The notes under the pieces: generated by a model
The model's input: only the letters and a program-made list of their open reading frames with translations
Told to the model about the DNA's origin: nothing
The model's database searches: none
From: Limnochordaceae bacterium
Lineage (GTDB): Bacteria > Bacillota > Limnochordia > Limnochordales > DUMU01
Length of the DNA: 64,000 nucleotides
Direction: 5' to 3'
NCBI GenBank assembly: GCA_014896305.1
Contig: JADBKQ010000005.1
Span: forward strand, 76,381-140,380
Made by a program: the position numbers and the translations under genes
Shown: positions 56,560-64,000 of the stretch, piece by piece
Layout: each line of letters opens with the position of its first letter
Position numbering within the stretch: position 1 is the first letter of the stretch

Positions 56560-57767
56560 GCGACCGCCTCCCGTTCACCGAAGTAGGCCGGTACCCGCTC
56601 GGGCTGCCAGTCCACCAGGAAACGGAGCAGCCAGTGGCTGACGACCACGGCTGTAAACATGCTGGCCAAGATCCCGATGCTCAGGGTGATGGCAAATCCC
56701 TTGATGGGGCCTGTACCCAGGAAGTAGAGCACCACCGCAGTGATCAGGGTCGTCACGTTGGAATCCAGGATGGCCGTGAAAGCGCGGGAAAAGCCCGCTT
56801 CCACCGCCGCTCGTCCTGCCTTGCCCATCCGGAGTTCGTCCTTGACCCGCTCGAAGATGATTACGTTGGCGTCCACGGCCATACCCACCGATAGAATGAA
56901 GCCCGCCAGCCCGGGAACGGTGAGAGTGGCCCGTAACGCGACCAGGGCCGCCAAGTCGATCAGAATGTAAAGGAGCAAGGCTAAATCGGCCACCAGGCCG
57001 GGGATGCGATAGAAGAGGAGCATGAAGAGGAGAACGCCCGCCGCTCCCACCACGCCGGCGATCAGACTCGCCCGGATCGAATCTTGACCCAGGCTGGCGC
57101 CCACATTGCGCACCTCCAGTTGGGTCAGCGGCACTGGCAGTGAGCCCGCATTGAGCAGGACTGACAGGTTGCGGGCCGTAGCGGCGGTAAACCCACCTTC
57201 GATCACCGCTTTGCCTCCAGGGATCGGCTGTCTGACCACGGGATTGCTCAGCTGCTCTTTGTCCAGATAAATGCCGAGTTGCTGGCCGACCAGCCGGCGG
57301 GTCGCCTCTTCGAACTTGCGGGCGCCCTCAGGGGTGAATTCGAGACCGACTACCCATCCCAGCCCCAGCTGGTCCCGTTCCACCGTGGAGCGCTTCAGGT
57401 CCGCACCGGTCAGCAGGACGTGGCCCTGCGGATCCCGGAACTCCAGGACCGCTGTACGCCCGATCACCCGGAGCGCCTCTTGCTGGTTGGTCACGCCGGG
57501 CAGCTCCACGACCAGGCGACGCTGCCCCTGGATCTGTACCACCGCTTCGCTAACACCCAACCCATTGACCCGTCGCTCGACAACTGCCCGCGCCCGCTCC
57601 ATGACATCGGGGGTGACCTTGGTGGTAGGGGTGTCCTCTGCCTGCAGGACGACATGGACGCCGCCTTTCAGATCGAGGCCCAGCCGCCAGGGCCAGCCCA
57701 CCACCAGGATCACCACCGATAGTACGGCCACCCCGAGGATGGTCCATAGATGCCAGTACTTACCCAA
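56556..57767 (-). CDS. secD: Protein translocase subunit SecD
   Basis: Partner of SecF, 403 residues, six membrane segments with a large outer domain between the first two. Motifs: GLDLKGGVHVVLQ near residue 35, ERRVNGLGVSEAVVQIQG near 65, and SVGMAVDANVIIFERVKDEL near 290. The TTG at 57767 lies 7 bases after GGAGGGGG; the longer frame has no site. It is translationally coupled to secF. Confidence 0.95.
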   Translation of the reverse strand: MGKYWHLWTILGVAVLSVVILVVGWPWRLGLDLKGGVHVVLQAEDTPTTKVTPDVMERARAVVERRVNGLGVSEAVVQIQGQRRLVVELPGVTNQQEALRVIGRTAVLEFRDPQGHVLLTGADLKRSTVERDQLGLGWVVGLEFTPEGARKFEEATRRLVGQQLGIYLDKEQLSNPVVRQPIPGGKAVIEGGFTAATARNLSVLLNAGSLPVPLTQLEVRNVGASLGQDSIRASLIAGVVGAAGVLLFMLLFYRIPGLVADLALLLYILIDLAALVALRATLTVPGLAGFILSVGMAVDANVIIFERVKDELRMGKAGRAAVEAGFSRAFTAILDSNVTTLITAVVLYFLGTGPIKGFAITLSIGILASMFTAVVVSHWLLRFLVDWQPERVPAYFGEREAVA

Positions 57768-57925
57768 TCTTCTTCCCCCTCCACCGGCACATACGCCCAG
57801 CACTATTCCGCAGCTGGTCGACCAATTCCTGCTGCGCTCGCCCTCTGCGGCTCTCACCTGCCGGGGTGGCCAGGCGCTACCTCCTCACCGATGTCCTGGA
57901 GACCTTCTCCTGTGCCCAACGCTCC

Positions 57926-58270
57926 TCACTTCTTGACTGCCTGCACCGCCGCCCGACTCAACTGCACTTCCACCTTATCGGCGATGCGCACGGTCAGGGT
58001 CTGGTCGTGGATATCCGTGATCTGCCCGTGGATACCCCCGGTGGTGATGATCCGGTCCCCTTTCTTGAGTTCGCTCAACATCTTGCGACGCCGCTTCTCC
58101 TGTTCTTGCTGGGGACGCATCACGAAAAAGTAGAAGACCACCAGCATAATGATGAACGGAAACAGCGCTCCCAGCAGTTGAGCTGCAGTACTGGCCCCGC
58201 CCGACCCTACCCCGGTCGCGGCCGCCGGTGCTGCGGGAGCAGCCGCTGCAGCCACAAACATGCTCGACAT
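57926..58270 (-). CDS. yajC: YajC, Sec translocase accessory protein
   Basis: Small single-pass membrane protein associated with SecDF, 114 residues. An Ala/Gly-rich N-terminus precedes the membrane segment (about 33-51) and FVMRPQQEQEKRRRKML, followed by LKKGDRIITTGGIHGQI. GGAGG precedes the ATG by 7 bases. It lies 3 bases after tgt and 158 bases ahead of secD; that spacer has no notable signal. Confidence 0.94.
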   Translation of the reverse strand: MSSMFVAAAAAPAAPAAATGVGSGGASTAAQLLGALFPFIIMLVVFYFFVMRPQQEQEKRRRKMLSELKKGDRIITTGGIHGQITDIHDQTLTVRIADKVEVQLSRAAVQAVKK

Positions 58271-58273
58271 CCG

Positions 58274-59422
58274 TCAACCTCCTTCACACATTTCTTGCTC
58301 ATTATTCCCTGCTACCCGCGGAGCTCCTCCATACCGGGCCAGAAAAGCTTGCCGGTAGGCAGCAAAACTCCCCTCGTCCAACGCCTGGCGGATCTCCTCC
58401 ATCTCCTGATACAAGAAAGCCAGGTTGTGATAGGTTGCCAACCGCAGCCCCAGGATTTCATCGCTGGTGAACAGGTGGCGCAGATACCCCCGGGAGTAAT
58501 TACGACAGACGTAGCAGTGGCAGTCCGGATCCGGCGGCCCCCAGTCATCCTTGAACCGGGCGTTACGCAGGGATAGCCGCCCCTGCCGGGTGAGGATGCT
58601 CCCATGCCGGGCAATACGGGTGGGCAAGACGCAATCGAACAGATCGACGCCGCGCGCCACCCCTTCCACCAGATCCTCCGGTGAACCGACCCCCATGAGA
58701 TAGCGGGGCTTCTCCGGGGGCAAGCAGGCGGTCGTCTGTCCCAGAATGTCATACATTATCTCTTTGGGTTCACCGACGCTCAGCCCCCCCACGGCGTACC
58801 CCGGCAGGTCCAGGGCGACCAGCTGGCGCGCACTTTCGGCGCGCAACTCGGGGTAAGTCGCCCCCTGGACGATCCCGAATAGTGCCTGGTCGGTCTGAAG
58901 GGCGTGCCAGCACCGCTGTGCCCAGCGCGTAGTGCGGGCCAGCGAGATCGCCGCCTCCTCGCGGCTGACCGGGTACGGCAAACACTCGTCCAAGGGCATG
59001 ATGATATCTGCTCCCAGAGCCTCCTCTACCTCGATCACTTTCTCCGGGGAGAGAAAGTGGGTCGAACCGTCAATATGCGACCGGAAGCGAACCCCCTCCT
59101 CGCTGACGTCTCGCAAAGGGGAGAGGCTGAACACCTGGAAACCGCCGGAGTCTGTCAAAATCGCGCCGGACCAATGCATGAACCGGTGCAGCCCCCCCGC
59201 CGCCGCCACCAGCTCGGCGCCGGGCCGCAGGTAGAGGTGGTAGGTATTCGCCAAAATGAGGCCATACCCGATCTCCTGCAGTTCTTCGGGGGTCATCGCC
59301 TTCACGGTCGCCTGGGTGCCGACCGGCATGAAAGCTGGAGTCTGGATGGAACCATGCGGCGTCTCGAGGACCCCCCGCCGGGCCCCCTCCTGCATCCGTT
59401 GAACTCGAAAAGCGATGGGCAC
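58274..59422 (-). CDS. tgt: tRNA-guanine transglycosylase
   Basis: Exchanges the wobble guanine of GUN-anticodon tRNAs for preQ1; 382 residues. Active-site acids lie in [12 protein letters not shown] near residue 88 and [17 protein letters not shown] near 258; the zinc site is [17 protein letters not shown] near 300. The GTG at 59422 lies 8 bases after AAAGGAG. The tRNA-Asn beside this cluster (GTT) is itself a substrate type. Confidence 0.96.
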   Translation of the reverse strand: MPIAFRVQRMQEGARRGVLETPHGSIQTPAFMPVGTQATVKAMTPEELQEIGYGLILANTYHLYLRPGAELVAAAGGLHRFMHWSGAILTDSGGFQVFSLSPLRDVSEEGVRFRSHIDGSTHFLSPEKVIEVEEALGADIIMPLDECLPYPVSREEAAISLARTTRWAQRCWHALQTDQALFGIVQGATYPELRAESARQLVALDLPGYAVGGLSVGEPKEIMYDILGQTTACLPPEKPRYLMGVGSPEDLVEGVARGVDLFDCVLPTRIARHGSILTRQGRLSLRNARFKDDWGPPDPDCHCYVCRNYSRGYLRHLFTSDEILGLRLATYHNLAFLYQEMEEIRQALDEGSFAAYRQAFLARYGGAPRVAGNNEQEMCEGG

Positions 59423-59479
59423 GCCGTTCTCTCCTTTTGGGCTTGGGAACAGGACTCGCCGGTCACTAGCCATCTTCAG

Positions 59480-60544
59480 TCACAAGATCAGCATCGCATC
59501 CCCAAAGCTGTAGAACCGGTATCCGCAACGAATGGCTTCCTGGTATGCCTCCAGGATCCGTTCCCGGCCAGCCAACGCGCTGACTAGCATGAGCAGCGTC
59601 GAACGGGGCAGGTGGAAGTTGGTGATCAGGGCGTCCACGGCCTTGAAGTGGTAACCCGGGTAAATGAATATGCTTGTCCAGCCGCTGGAGGCGTGGATGA
59701 CCCCCTGGCTATCCGTGCAGCTTTCCAGGGTCCGGGTTACCGTGGTCCCCACCGCCACCCAGCGGCCGCCTTGCCGGCGAACCGTATTGAGGGTAGCAGC
59801 CACGGTGGGCGTCACCTCATAGTACTCGGCGTGCATGGTGTGTTCTTCCACTTTCCCTTCTCGCACCGGCCGAAACGTCCCCAGTCCCACGTGAAGCAAC
59901 AGCGGCAGCACTTTCACTCCTTGCTGGCGGATCCGTTCCAGCAGTTCCGGCGTGAAGTGCAGACCCGCGGTGGGGGCTGCCGCCGAGCCAGGTTCCCGGG
60001 CGTAAACCGTTTGATAGCTCGCTGGATCGTGGAGTTGTTTCTTGATATAGGGCGGCAGCGGCACCTGGCCCAGATGGTTGAGGCGCTCTTCCCAATCGGC
60101 GGACGGTCTGAAGCGAACGATGGCCGTACCGGCCGCCGTCCGCCGCAGGACTTCCGCCTCCAATCCCCCTTGCTCAATGGGCGGGCCAAAGTGAAAACGA
60201 CGCCCGGGCAAGAACTGGCGGCCCGGCCGCACCAGAACTTCCCACCACTCTTCGCCGCTGGGAGCTTCGGCCGCCCGGTGCAGCAGCAGGACCTCCACCG
60301 CACCGGCCGTATCTGACCGCGCGCCCAGCAGGCGGGCGGGGATGACCCGGCTTTCGTTCACGATCAACGCATCTTCCGGCCGCAGGTACTCCGGCAGATC
60401 ATAGAAGTGGCGATGCTCCAGCCGCCCGCTGGCCCGGTCCAGCACCATCAACCGGGCGTGGTCGCGGGGCTCCATGGGCTCTTGCGCAATTCGGCCCGGC
60501 GGCAATTCATAGGCAAAGTCCTCAACGTTCAATCGATCTCGCAC
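59480..60544 (-). CDS. queA: S-adenosylmethionine:tRNA ribosyltransferase-isomerase
   Basis: Makes epoxyqueuosine from preQ1-tRNA using the ribosyl part of SAM; 354 residues. Family motifs: DFAYELPPGRIAQEP near residue 9, ALIVNESRVIPARL near 59, AAPTAGLHFTPELL near 188, and GVHVGLGTFRPV-type HVGLGTFRPVR near 218, with FHLPRSTLLMLVSALAG near the end. The start is GTG after AAAGGAAC. It lies 57 bases ahead of tgt. Confidence 0.96.
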   Translation of the reverse strand: MRDRLNVEDFAYELPPGRIAQEPMEPRDHARLMVLDRASGRLEHRHFYDLPEYLRPEDALIVNESRVIPARLLGARSDTAGAVEVLLLHRAAEAPSGEEWWEVLVRPGRQFLPGRRFHFGPPIEQGGLEAEVLRRTAAGTAIVRFRPSADWEERLNHLGQVPLPPYIKKQLHDPASYQTVYAREPGSAAAPTAGLHFTPELLERIRQQGVKVLPLLLHVGLGTFRPVREGKVEEHTMHAEYYEVTPTVAATLNTVRRQGGRWVAVGTTVTRTLESCTDSQGVIHASSGWTSIFIYPGYHFKAVDALITNFHLPRSTLLMLVSALAGRERILEAYQEAIRCGYRFYSFGDAMLIL

Positions 60545-60583
60545 GTTCCTTTCCGCGTCTTTGCGCCCTTGAAAAGGGGCCGT

Positions 60584-60994
60584 TTACTGCAAGTGACTGC
60601 TCCCAAACGAACCCGGCAACAAGTCGGAAAGCGTCCGCCGTATCATGCCGCCCTCCCCGTCCTCCAGCAGCAGGGTCATCTGCTCGTTGAACTCCGCCAG
60701 AAACTGCCGGCAGATTCCGCAGGGCGGGCAAGGCTTGCCGTTCGGCCCAACCACGGCACAGGTCACCAGCTCCCGCTCCCCGGCTGCAATCGCGGCGGCG
60801 GCAGCCACTCGTTCTGCACATATTCCTGCGGGGTAGGCAGCGTTCTCTACGTTCACACCCGTGAACACCCGCCCGCTCCCGGTCCGGACCGCCGCCCCCA
60901 CCGCAAAGTGGGAGTACGGGGCGTACGCATGGCTGCGGGCAGCCCGGGCTGCCTCCAGCAACTCTGCTTCTGAACCCTTGTCCATCACCGCCAA
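60584..60994 (-). CDS. cdd: Cytidine deaminase
   Basis: Deaminates cytidine and deoxycytidine in salvage; 136 residues, the small tetrameric type. Zinc and proton-shuttle motifs are ICAERVAAAAAI near residue 59 (Cys-Ala-Glu) and PCPPCGICRQFLAEF near 88. The TTG start lies 7 bases after GGGGGAG; an ATG three codons later is possible. Confidence 0.95.
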   Translation of the reverse strand: MAVMDKGSEAELLEAARAARSHAYAPYSHFAVGAAVRTGSGRVFTGVNVENAAYPAGICAERVAAAAAIAAGERELVTCAVVGPNGKPCPPCGICRQFLAEFNEQMTLLLEDGEGGMIRRTLSDLLPGSFGSSHLQ

Positions 60995-61015
60995 CGCTAT
61001 TCTCCCCCCAACTGC

Positions 61016-62068
61016 CTAAGGACTGGTCGGCGTGGTCGTCGGCGAGGCGGGCAACGTCAGTTCCCGCTCCGGGTGAATGGCCAGCCGCTTGCCCAGCTGG
61101 GCAAAGCTGCGCTGCACGGCGGAGAGCGCCTCGACCAGGCGCTGGGGATCCTGGCCGACCGGCAGGACAGCCCGGACGACGACGGGGTTGGCCGAGACCG
61201 TCTTGCCGTTGACGACGATCACCGGTCCGATGCAACGAATCCAGCTTTGGGCGTTCCAGCGCACCCCGCCGACCTCGATACCGATGGCACCAGCATCGGC
61301 CAGCGACGACACGATGGTCTCAATGTCTTCCTCGTGCACGATCTCATCCCAAAGGTAGCCTCCTGGGCGATCCGATGCTTCCACCACCACTCCCGGACCC
61401 GTGACGGCAGACAAAGCAGCCAGCTGTTTGATCCGATCCAGTGAATGCTGGAGGATGAGCATTTCCGCCTGCAGTTGCTGCAGCCGCTGCCACTGGTCAT
61501 CCTGTGAGACCAGTCGCAGACGGCCCTGGCTCACTTCCAGCTCCAGTATCTGCGCAAAGCCAGCGAGTTCGGGGCGGTGGGCGATGGCTTCGATGGTGGG
61601 GGTCGTGACAACCGCTTGTTGCTGCAACACCCGAATGCCCGGAGTCCCTCCCACCACATAAAAGGTAACGGTGGGTGCCCACCAGCGCCGTACCCCCGGG
61701 TCGGCCGCCAGCATGTCCACGATGATGTTGCGCTGGCGGCGTTCGATCGCCCGGCTGATGGTCTGCTGCACCTCTCGAGACTGGGAGATCAAGCGGGCCA
61801 CATCGACCACGGCCAGGACGCTGTGAGCCTCTGCTTGCCAGCGCGACAGGGCCTGCTGTACCTGGGGGTCGTCCCCCACCTGCGTCTGCCTGGCCCACTC
61901 CTCATATTGTTGTACGACGATCTGAGCCCCCTGGCGGACTCGCTGGACCTGCGAGAGTTCCTGGGGCAGGCGGATGAGGCCATTGGCGCGCGCCAGCACG
62001 AGCGAATCCAGGGTGATGAAAACCAGGACCAAACTGCTCAAAAGCCGGGAGAACTCAACCCGTGCCAT
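61016..62068 (-). CDS. DUF881 family protein, second copy
   Basis: Membrane-anchored protein of 350 residues. One N-terminal membrane segment (about 7-28) precedes a mostly helical region to about residue 215, with a coiled coil (QDDQWQRLQQLQAEMLILQ). The C-terminal DUF881 domain has GPGVVVEASD, IVSSLADAGAIGIEVGGVR and CIGPVIVVNGKTVSANPVVV. A Thr/Pro-rich tail ends it. DUF881 proteins (YlxW/YlxX of B. subtilis) have no settled function and normally lie near division and sigma-factor genes. It follows a sister gene by 24 bases. Confidence 0.82.
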   Translation of the reverse strand: MARVEFSRLLSSLVLVFITLDSLVLARANGLIRLPQELSQVQRVRQGAQIVVQQYEEWARQTQVGDDPQVQQALSRWQAEAHSVLAVVDVARLISQSREVQQTISRAIERRQRNIIVDMLAADPGVRRWWAPTVTFYVVGGTPGIRVLQQQAVVTTPTIEAIAHRPELAGFAQILELEVSQGRLRLVSQDDQWQRLQQLQAEMLILQHSLDRIKQLAALSAVTGPGVVVEASDRPGGYLWDEIVHEEDIETIVSSLADAGAIGIEVGGVRWNAQSWIRCIGPVIVVNGKTVSANPVVVRAVLPVGQDPQRLVEALSAVQRSFAQLGKRLAIHPERELTLPASPTTTPTSP

Positions 62069-62092
62069 GAGGCCATCCCCCCTCCCGGTCTG

Positions 62093-63154
62093 TCATAGCC
62101 CTGGGGCCTGTCGCGCCGTGAGTGTGACCACACTATAGCGAGCAATATCGATGGTGTACGGGTAATAGGGGCTGTTCCGCAACAGGTCGAGACTGGAGAT
62201 CAAGACATTGGGATCCCCGACGGCCTTGATCACCAGGGGCCGGGTCACGATGGGCTGCTGGTTCACCAGGATCTGGTCTCCTACCGAGCGAATGGAGCTG
62301 GTGGCCACCAGCCGTTGCCCACCGACCTCCACTCCCGCCGCTCCGGCCGCAAATAGCTCGTTTACCATATCGCGAATGTCCGTGGCCAGGATCGGTTGCG
62401 GCTGGCCGTTGCGACTGGCTGCTTGCACGCGAATCAAAACTCCCGGTCCGCTCAACTCTGCATAGCCACTGGAGCGCATAACGGACTGCAGCTCTGTCCG
62501 GAGACGTTCAACGTCGCTGCGCAAGGACTCGATTTGGGCGGAAAGGGTACGGGTGGCCAGCAGTTGGGTCTTGCCCTCGGCCACCTGAATCTCCACCAAC
62601 CGAGTGAGCTGAGCCACGGTCGGGTCCTTGTACAGCGCATCGCGGGTCTCCGGTGAAAGGACCCCGTCTGGATCTTCCACAACCACTCGGGTCTGTCCGT
62701 CCGCGTCCACCCGCGTGCCAATGAGCAGGCGCGCCGGCTCCCGGCGCAGGGCGATCCGCGGATCCTGGTTGATTAGCTGGAGAAGGTGCTGTTCACGGGC
62801 GGCCTCCTCTTCCCGGGCCAGTGTCCCTTCGACATTCCGGCCTTCCTGGGTCATGGCCGTAACGATCGCCTCTGGCGTCACGGCCTGGTCGATCTCGTAC
62901 CGAAGACGCGCCAGAGCCTCGCGGACGGCCGGATTGTCCGACAGCCCCAGACGATCCGCTTGCCGATCGTAATAATCCGCCAGGGCAAGCGCACCTAAAC
63001 GCGTCTCTTCCGTTCGGTTGGGGGGTTCACTCAACGTACTCCGGGTGATTCCGGTGCGCAGGAGAACCAGCACGTTCATCACGAGCAGCAGGATCAGGCC
63101 TGCATTTCCCAGCCGCTGCAGGAAGACCCGGTGCTTGGGCATCCACTCAGACAT
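62093..63154 (-). CDS. DUF881 family protein, first copy
   Basis: A 353-residue relative of the next gene. A membrane segment (about 14-33) is followed by a long helical region with Arg/Glu-rich coiled coils, then the DUF881 domain: SGPGVLIRVQA near residue 235, DMVNELFAAGAAGVEVGGQR, and SVGDQILVNQQPIVTRPLVI. Start MSEWMPKHRVFL follows GTAGGAGGG. The two copies probably arose by duplication and may form a heteromer outside the membrane. Confidence 0.82.
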   Translation of the reverse strand: MSEWMPKHRVFLQRLGNAGLILLLVMNVLVLLRTGITRSTLSEPPNRTEETRLGALALADYYDRQADRLGLSDNPAVREALARLRYEIDQAVTPEAIVTAMTQEGRNVEGTLAREEEAAREQHLLQLINQDPRIALRREPARLLIGTRVDADGQTRVVVEDPDGVLSPETRDALYKDPTVAQLTRLVEIQVAEGKTQLLATRTLSAQIESLRSDVERLRTELQSVMRSSGYAELSGPGVLIRVQAASRNGQPQPILATDIRDMVNELFAAGAAGVEVGGQRLVATSSIRSVGDQILVNQQPIVTRPLVIKAVGDPNVLISSLDLLRNSPYYPYTIDIARYSVVTLTARQAPGL

Positions 63155-63164
63155 GCAGACCCTC

Positions 63165-63881
63165 CTACGGGTTCCTCGGTTGCTGGTTGTGAACCGTCGC
63201 CGAAACTGAGACTTCTCGGGCGGTGCTCCCGCCCGCCCCAGTCTCCGGCCAGAGCACACCTCCAGAGACGATGATACGCATGCCCCACTCCACCGAGATC
63301 GGCAGGCGAATCACGTCCTTGGCAGGCAAGACGAGTAGGAAACCCGAGGTCGGGTTGGGCGTCGTAGGAACGAAGACCCGAGTCATGGCTTCGGAGGGAT
63401 TGAGGGTATTCCCCTCCCGCTGGCCATCCGAGGGCGCGCCCAAAGTTGGGCCCACGTCGCCCAGCCCCTCGCCGGTCACAAACCCCAATGAGTATACTCC
63501 CAGCCGGGGGTACTCCACCAATACGACTTCGCGAAATGCCCCCGTGTTCCCGAGAACAAAGGAGTCCAGGAACTGGCGTACCGTGCCATAGATCGACCGA
63601 ACCAGCGGGATGTGCTGTAGCTGGTCATCCAACCAGCCCAGAATCTTGCCCCCGAGGTAATTGCGGCCAACCACTCCCACCCCAAAAATGAGGCCGACAA
63701 AAAGGACCAAGCCCAATCCTGGCACGGAATAGCCCAAAAACCAGCGGATAAGCCGCCCCACCAAGCCGTCGGCCCACGTAAAACCGGCCCACAGTAGATA
63801 GGCTGTTACGATAGCGGGCAAGGAAAGAACCAGGCCAGTGATAAAGACATTGCGCAGCCGTCGCAAACTCCGCTTCCCCAT
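63165..63881 (-). CDS. DUF502 family membrane protein
   Basis: Conserved membrane protein of unknown function, 238 residues. Two membrane segments (about 8-30 and 46-72, FITGLVLSLPAIVTAYLLW and PGLGLVLFVGLIFGVGVVG) and the DUF502 motif IPLVRSIYGTVRQF near residue 91, then VVLVEYPRLGVYSLGFVTG. A C-terminal domain contains VFVPTTPNPTSGFLLVLP. I chose the ATG at 63881 over the one at 63926, which would lie at the very start of the message. It heads the operon that runs through cdd and queA toward secF. Confidence 0.88.
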   Translation of the reverse strand: MGKRSLRRLRNVFITGLVLSLPAIVTAYLLWAGFTWADGLVGRLIRWFLGYSVPGLGLVLFVGLIFGVGVVGRNYLGGKILGWLDDQLQHIPLVRSIYGTVRQFLDSFVLGNTGAFREVVLVEYPRLGVYSLGFVTGEGLGDVGPTLGAPSDGQREGNTLNPSEAMTRVFVPTTPNPTSGFLLVLPAKDVIRLPISVEWGMRIIVSGGVLWPETGAGGSTAREVSVSATVHNQQPRNP

Positions 63882-63935
63882 ATCCCACCCTGACCCCGTA
63901 TCACGCTCGTCGGAAACATGGTTCATCTCCGCTTC

Positions 63936-63944
63936 ATTATAGCA
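63936..63944 (-). promoter_or_regulatory. Extended -10 promoter of the DUF502 operon
   Basis: TGCTATAAT, a perfect TATAAT with the TG extension and no good -35. Transcription would begin near 63929, about 48 bases ahead of the chosen start. The remaining 56 bases to the window end show no feature. Confidence 0.6.
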
Positions 63945-64000
63945 AACGGTGGGGCGATTGCCGGCCCTCTCCCCTTGCCAGGCAGGGAGGGAACTGCCAT

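Overview
The window is 64 kb of a high-GC (roughly 60-65% by eye) chromosome that reads as a member of the Bacillota. It carries codY, spoIIID, a spoIIQ-like gene, mbl and addAB, and its gene order recalls the Bacillus subtilis block tdk-prfA-prmC-ywlC-mntP-ywlE-rpiB-upp-atp-spoIIQ-spoIIID-mbl-flhO-flhP. The same block also carries flgA, flgH and flgI, the genes of the flagellar P and L rings, which belong to cells with an outer membrane. The one ABC solute-binding protein has a signal peptide but no lipobox cysteine, as in diderm cells. My inference is a diderm, flagellated, probably spore-forming Bacillota lineage of the Limnochordia kind; the sequence does not prove the species or the cell envelope.

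Layout, left to right. 1-6.9 kb: addA (cut by the window edge) and addB. 7.2-8.2 kb: class II aldolase fba with a terminator that overlaps its own stop codon. 8.2-13.1 kb: a ResA-like thioredoxin, a GH42 beta-galactosidase and a cation efflux (CDF) transporter. 13.0-22.5 kb: the leftward block spoIIQ-like, spoIIID, mbl, flgF/flhO, flgG/flhP, flgA, flgH, flgI, flgJ (rod-binding domain only) and an LD-carboxypeptidase. 22.7-24.0 kb: an orphan sugar-binding protein on the plus strand. 24.1-31.8 kb: the complete ATP synthase operon atpZ-I-B-E-F-H-A-G-D-C. 31.8-39.1 kb: upp, a fused arginine-phosphatase/RpiB gene, mntP, folE (plus strand), sua5, prmC, prfA, tdk. 39.2-41.1 kb: two unrecognised genes. 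41.4-46.5 kb: dinB, codY, tRNA-Leu(CAG), darA, folK, folP and a CPBP-family membrane protein. 46.6-51.2 kb: guaB, a DUF1015 gene and queG. 51.1-55.2 kb: GNAT, class III aminotransferase, SDR and SGNH hydrolase genes. 55.4-63.9 kb: tRNA-Asn(GTT), secF, secD, yajC, tgt, queA, cdd, two DUF881 genes and a DUF502 gene.

Most genes run leftward in tight operons with 4-base stop/start overlaps (ATGA, GTGA, TTGA) and frequent GTG or TTG starts preceded by good ribosome binding sites. Several starts were moved downstream of the longest open frame on that basis. Where rightward genes meet leftward ones the coding regions often overlap (up to 149 bases) with no terminator between them. I found no insertion sequence, prophage or CRISPR array. 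The points most worth following are the P/L-ring genes beside sporulation genes, the phosphatase-RpiB fusion, the LytM domain without its catalytic histidines, the atp promoter with its dyad and almost no leader, the operator-like palindrome before the aminotransferase, and the unrecognised 510-residue protein.
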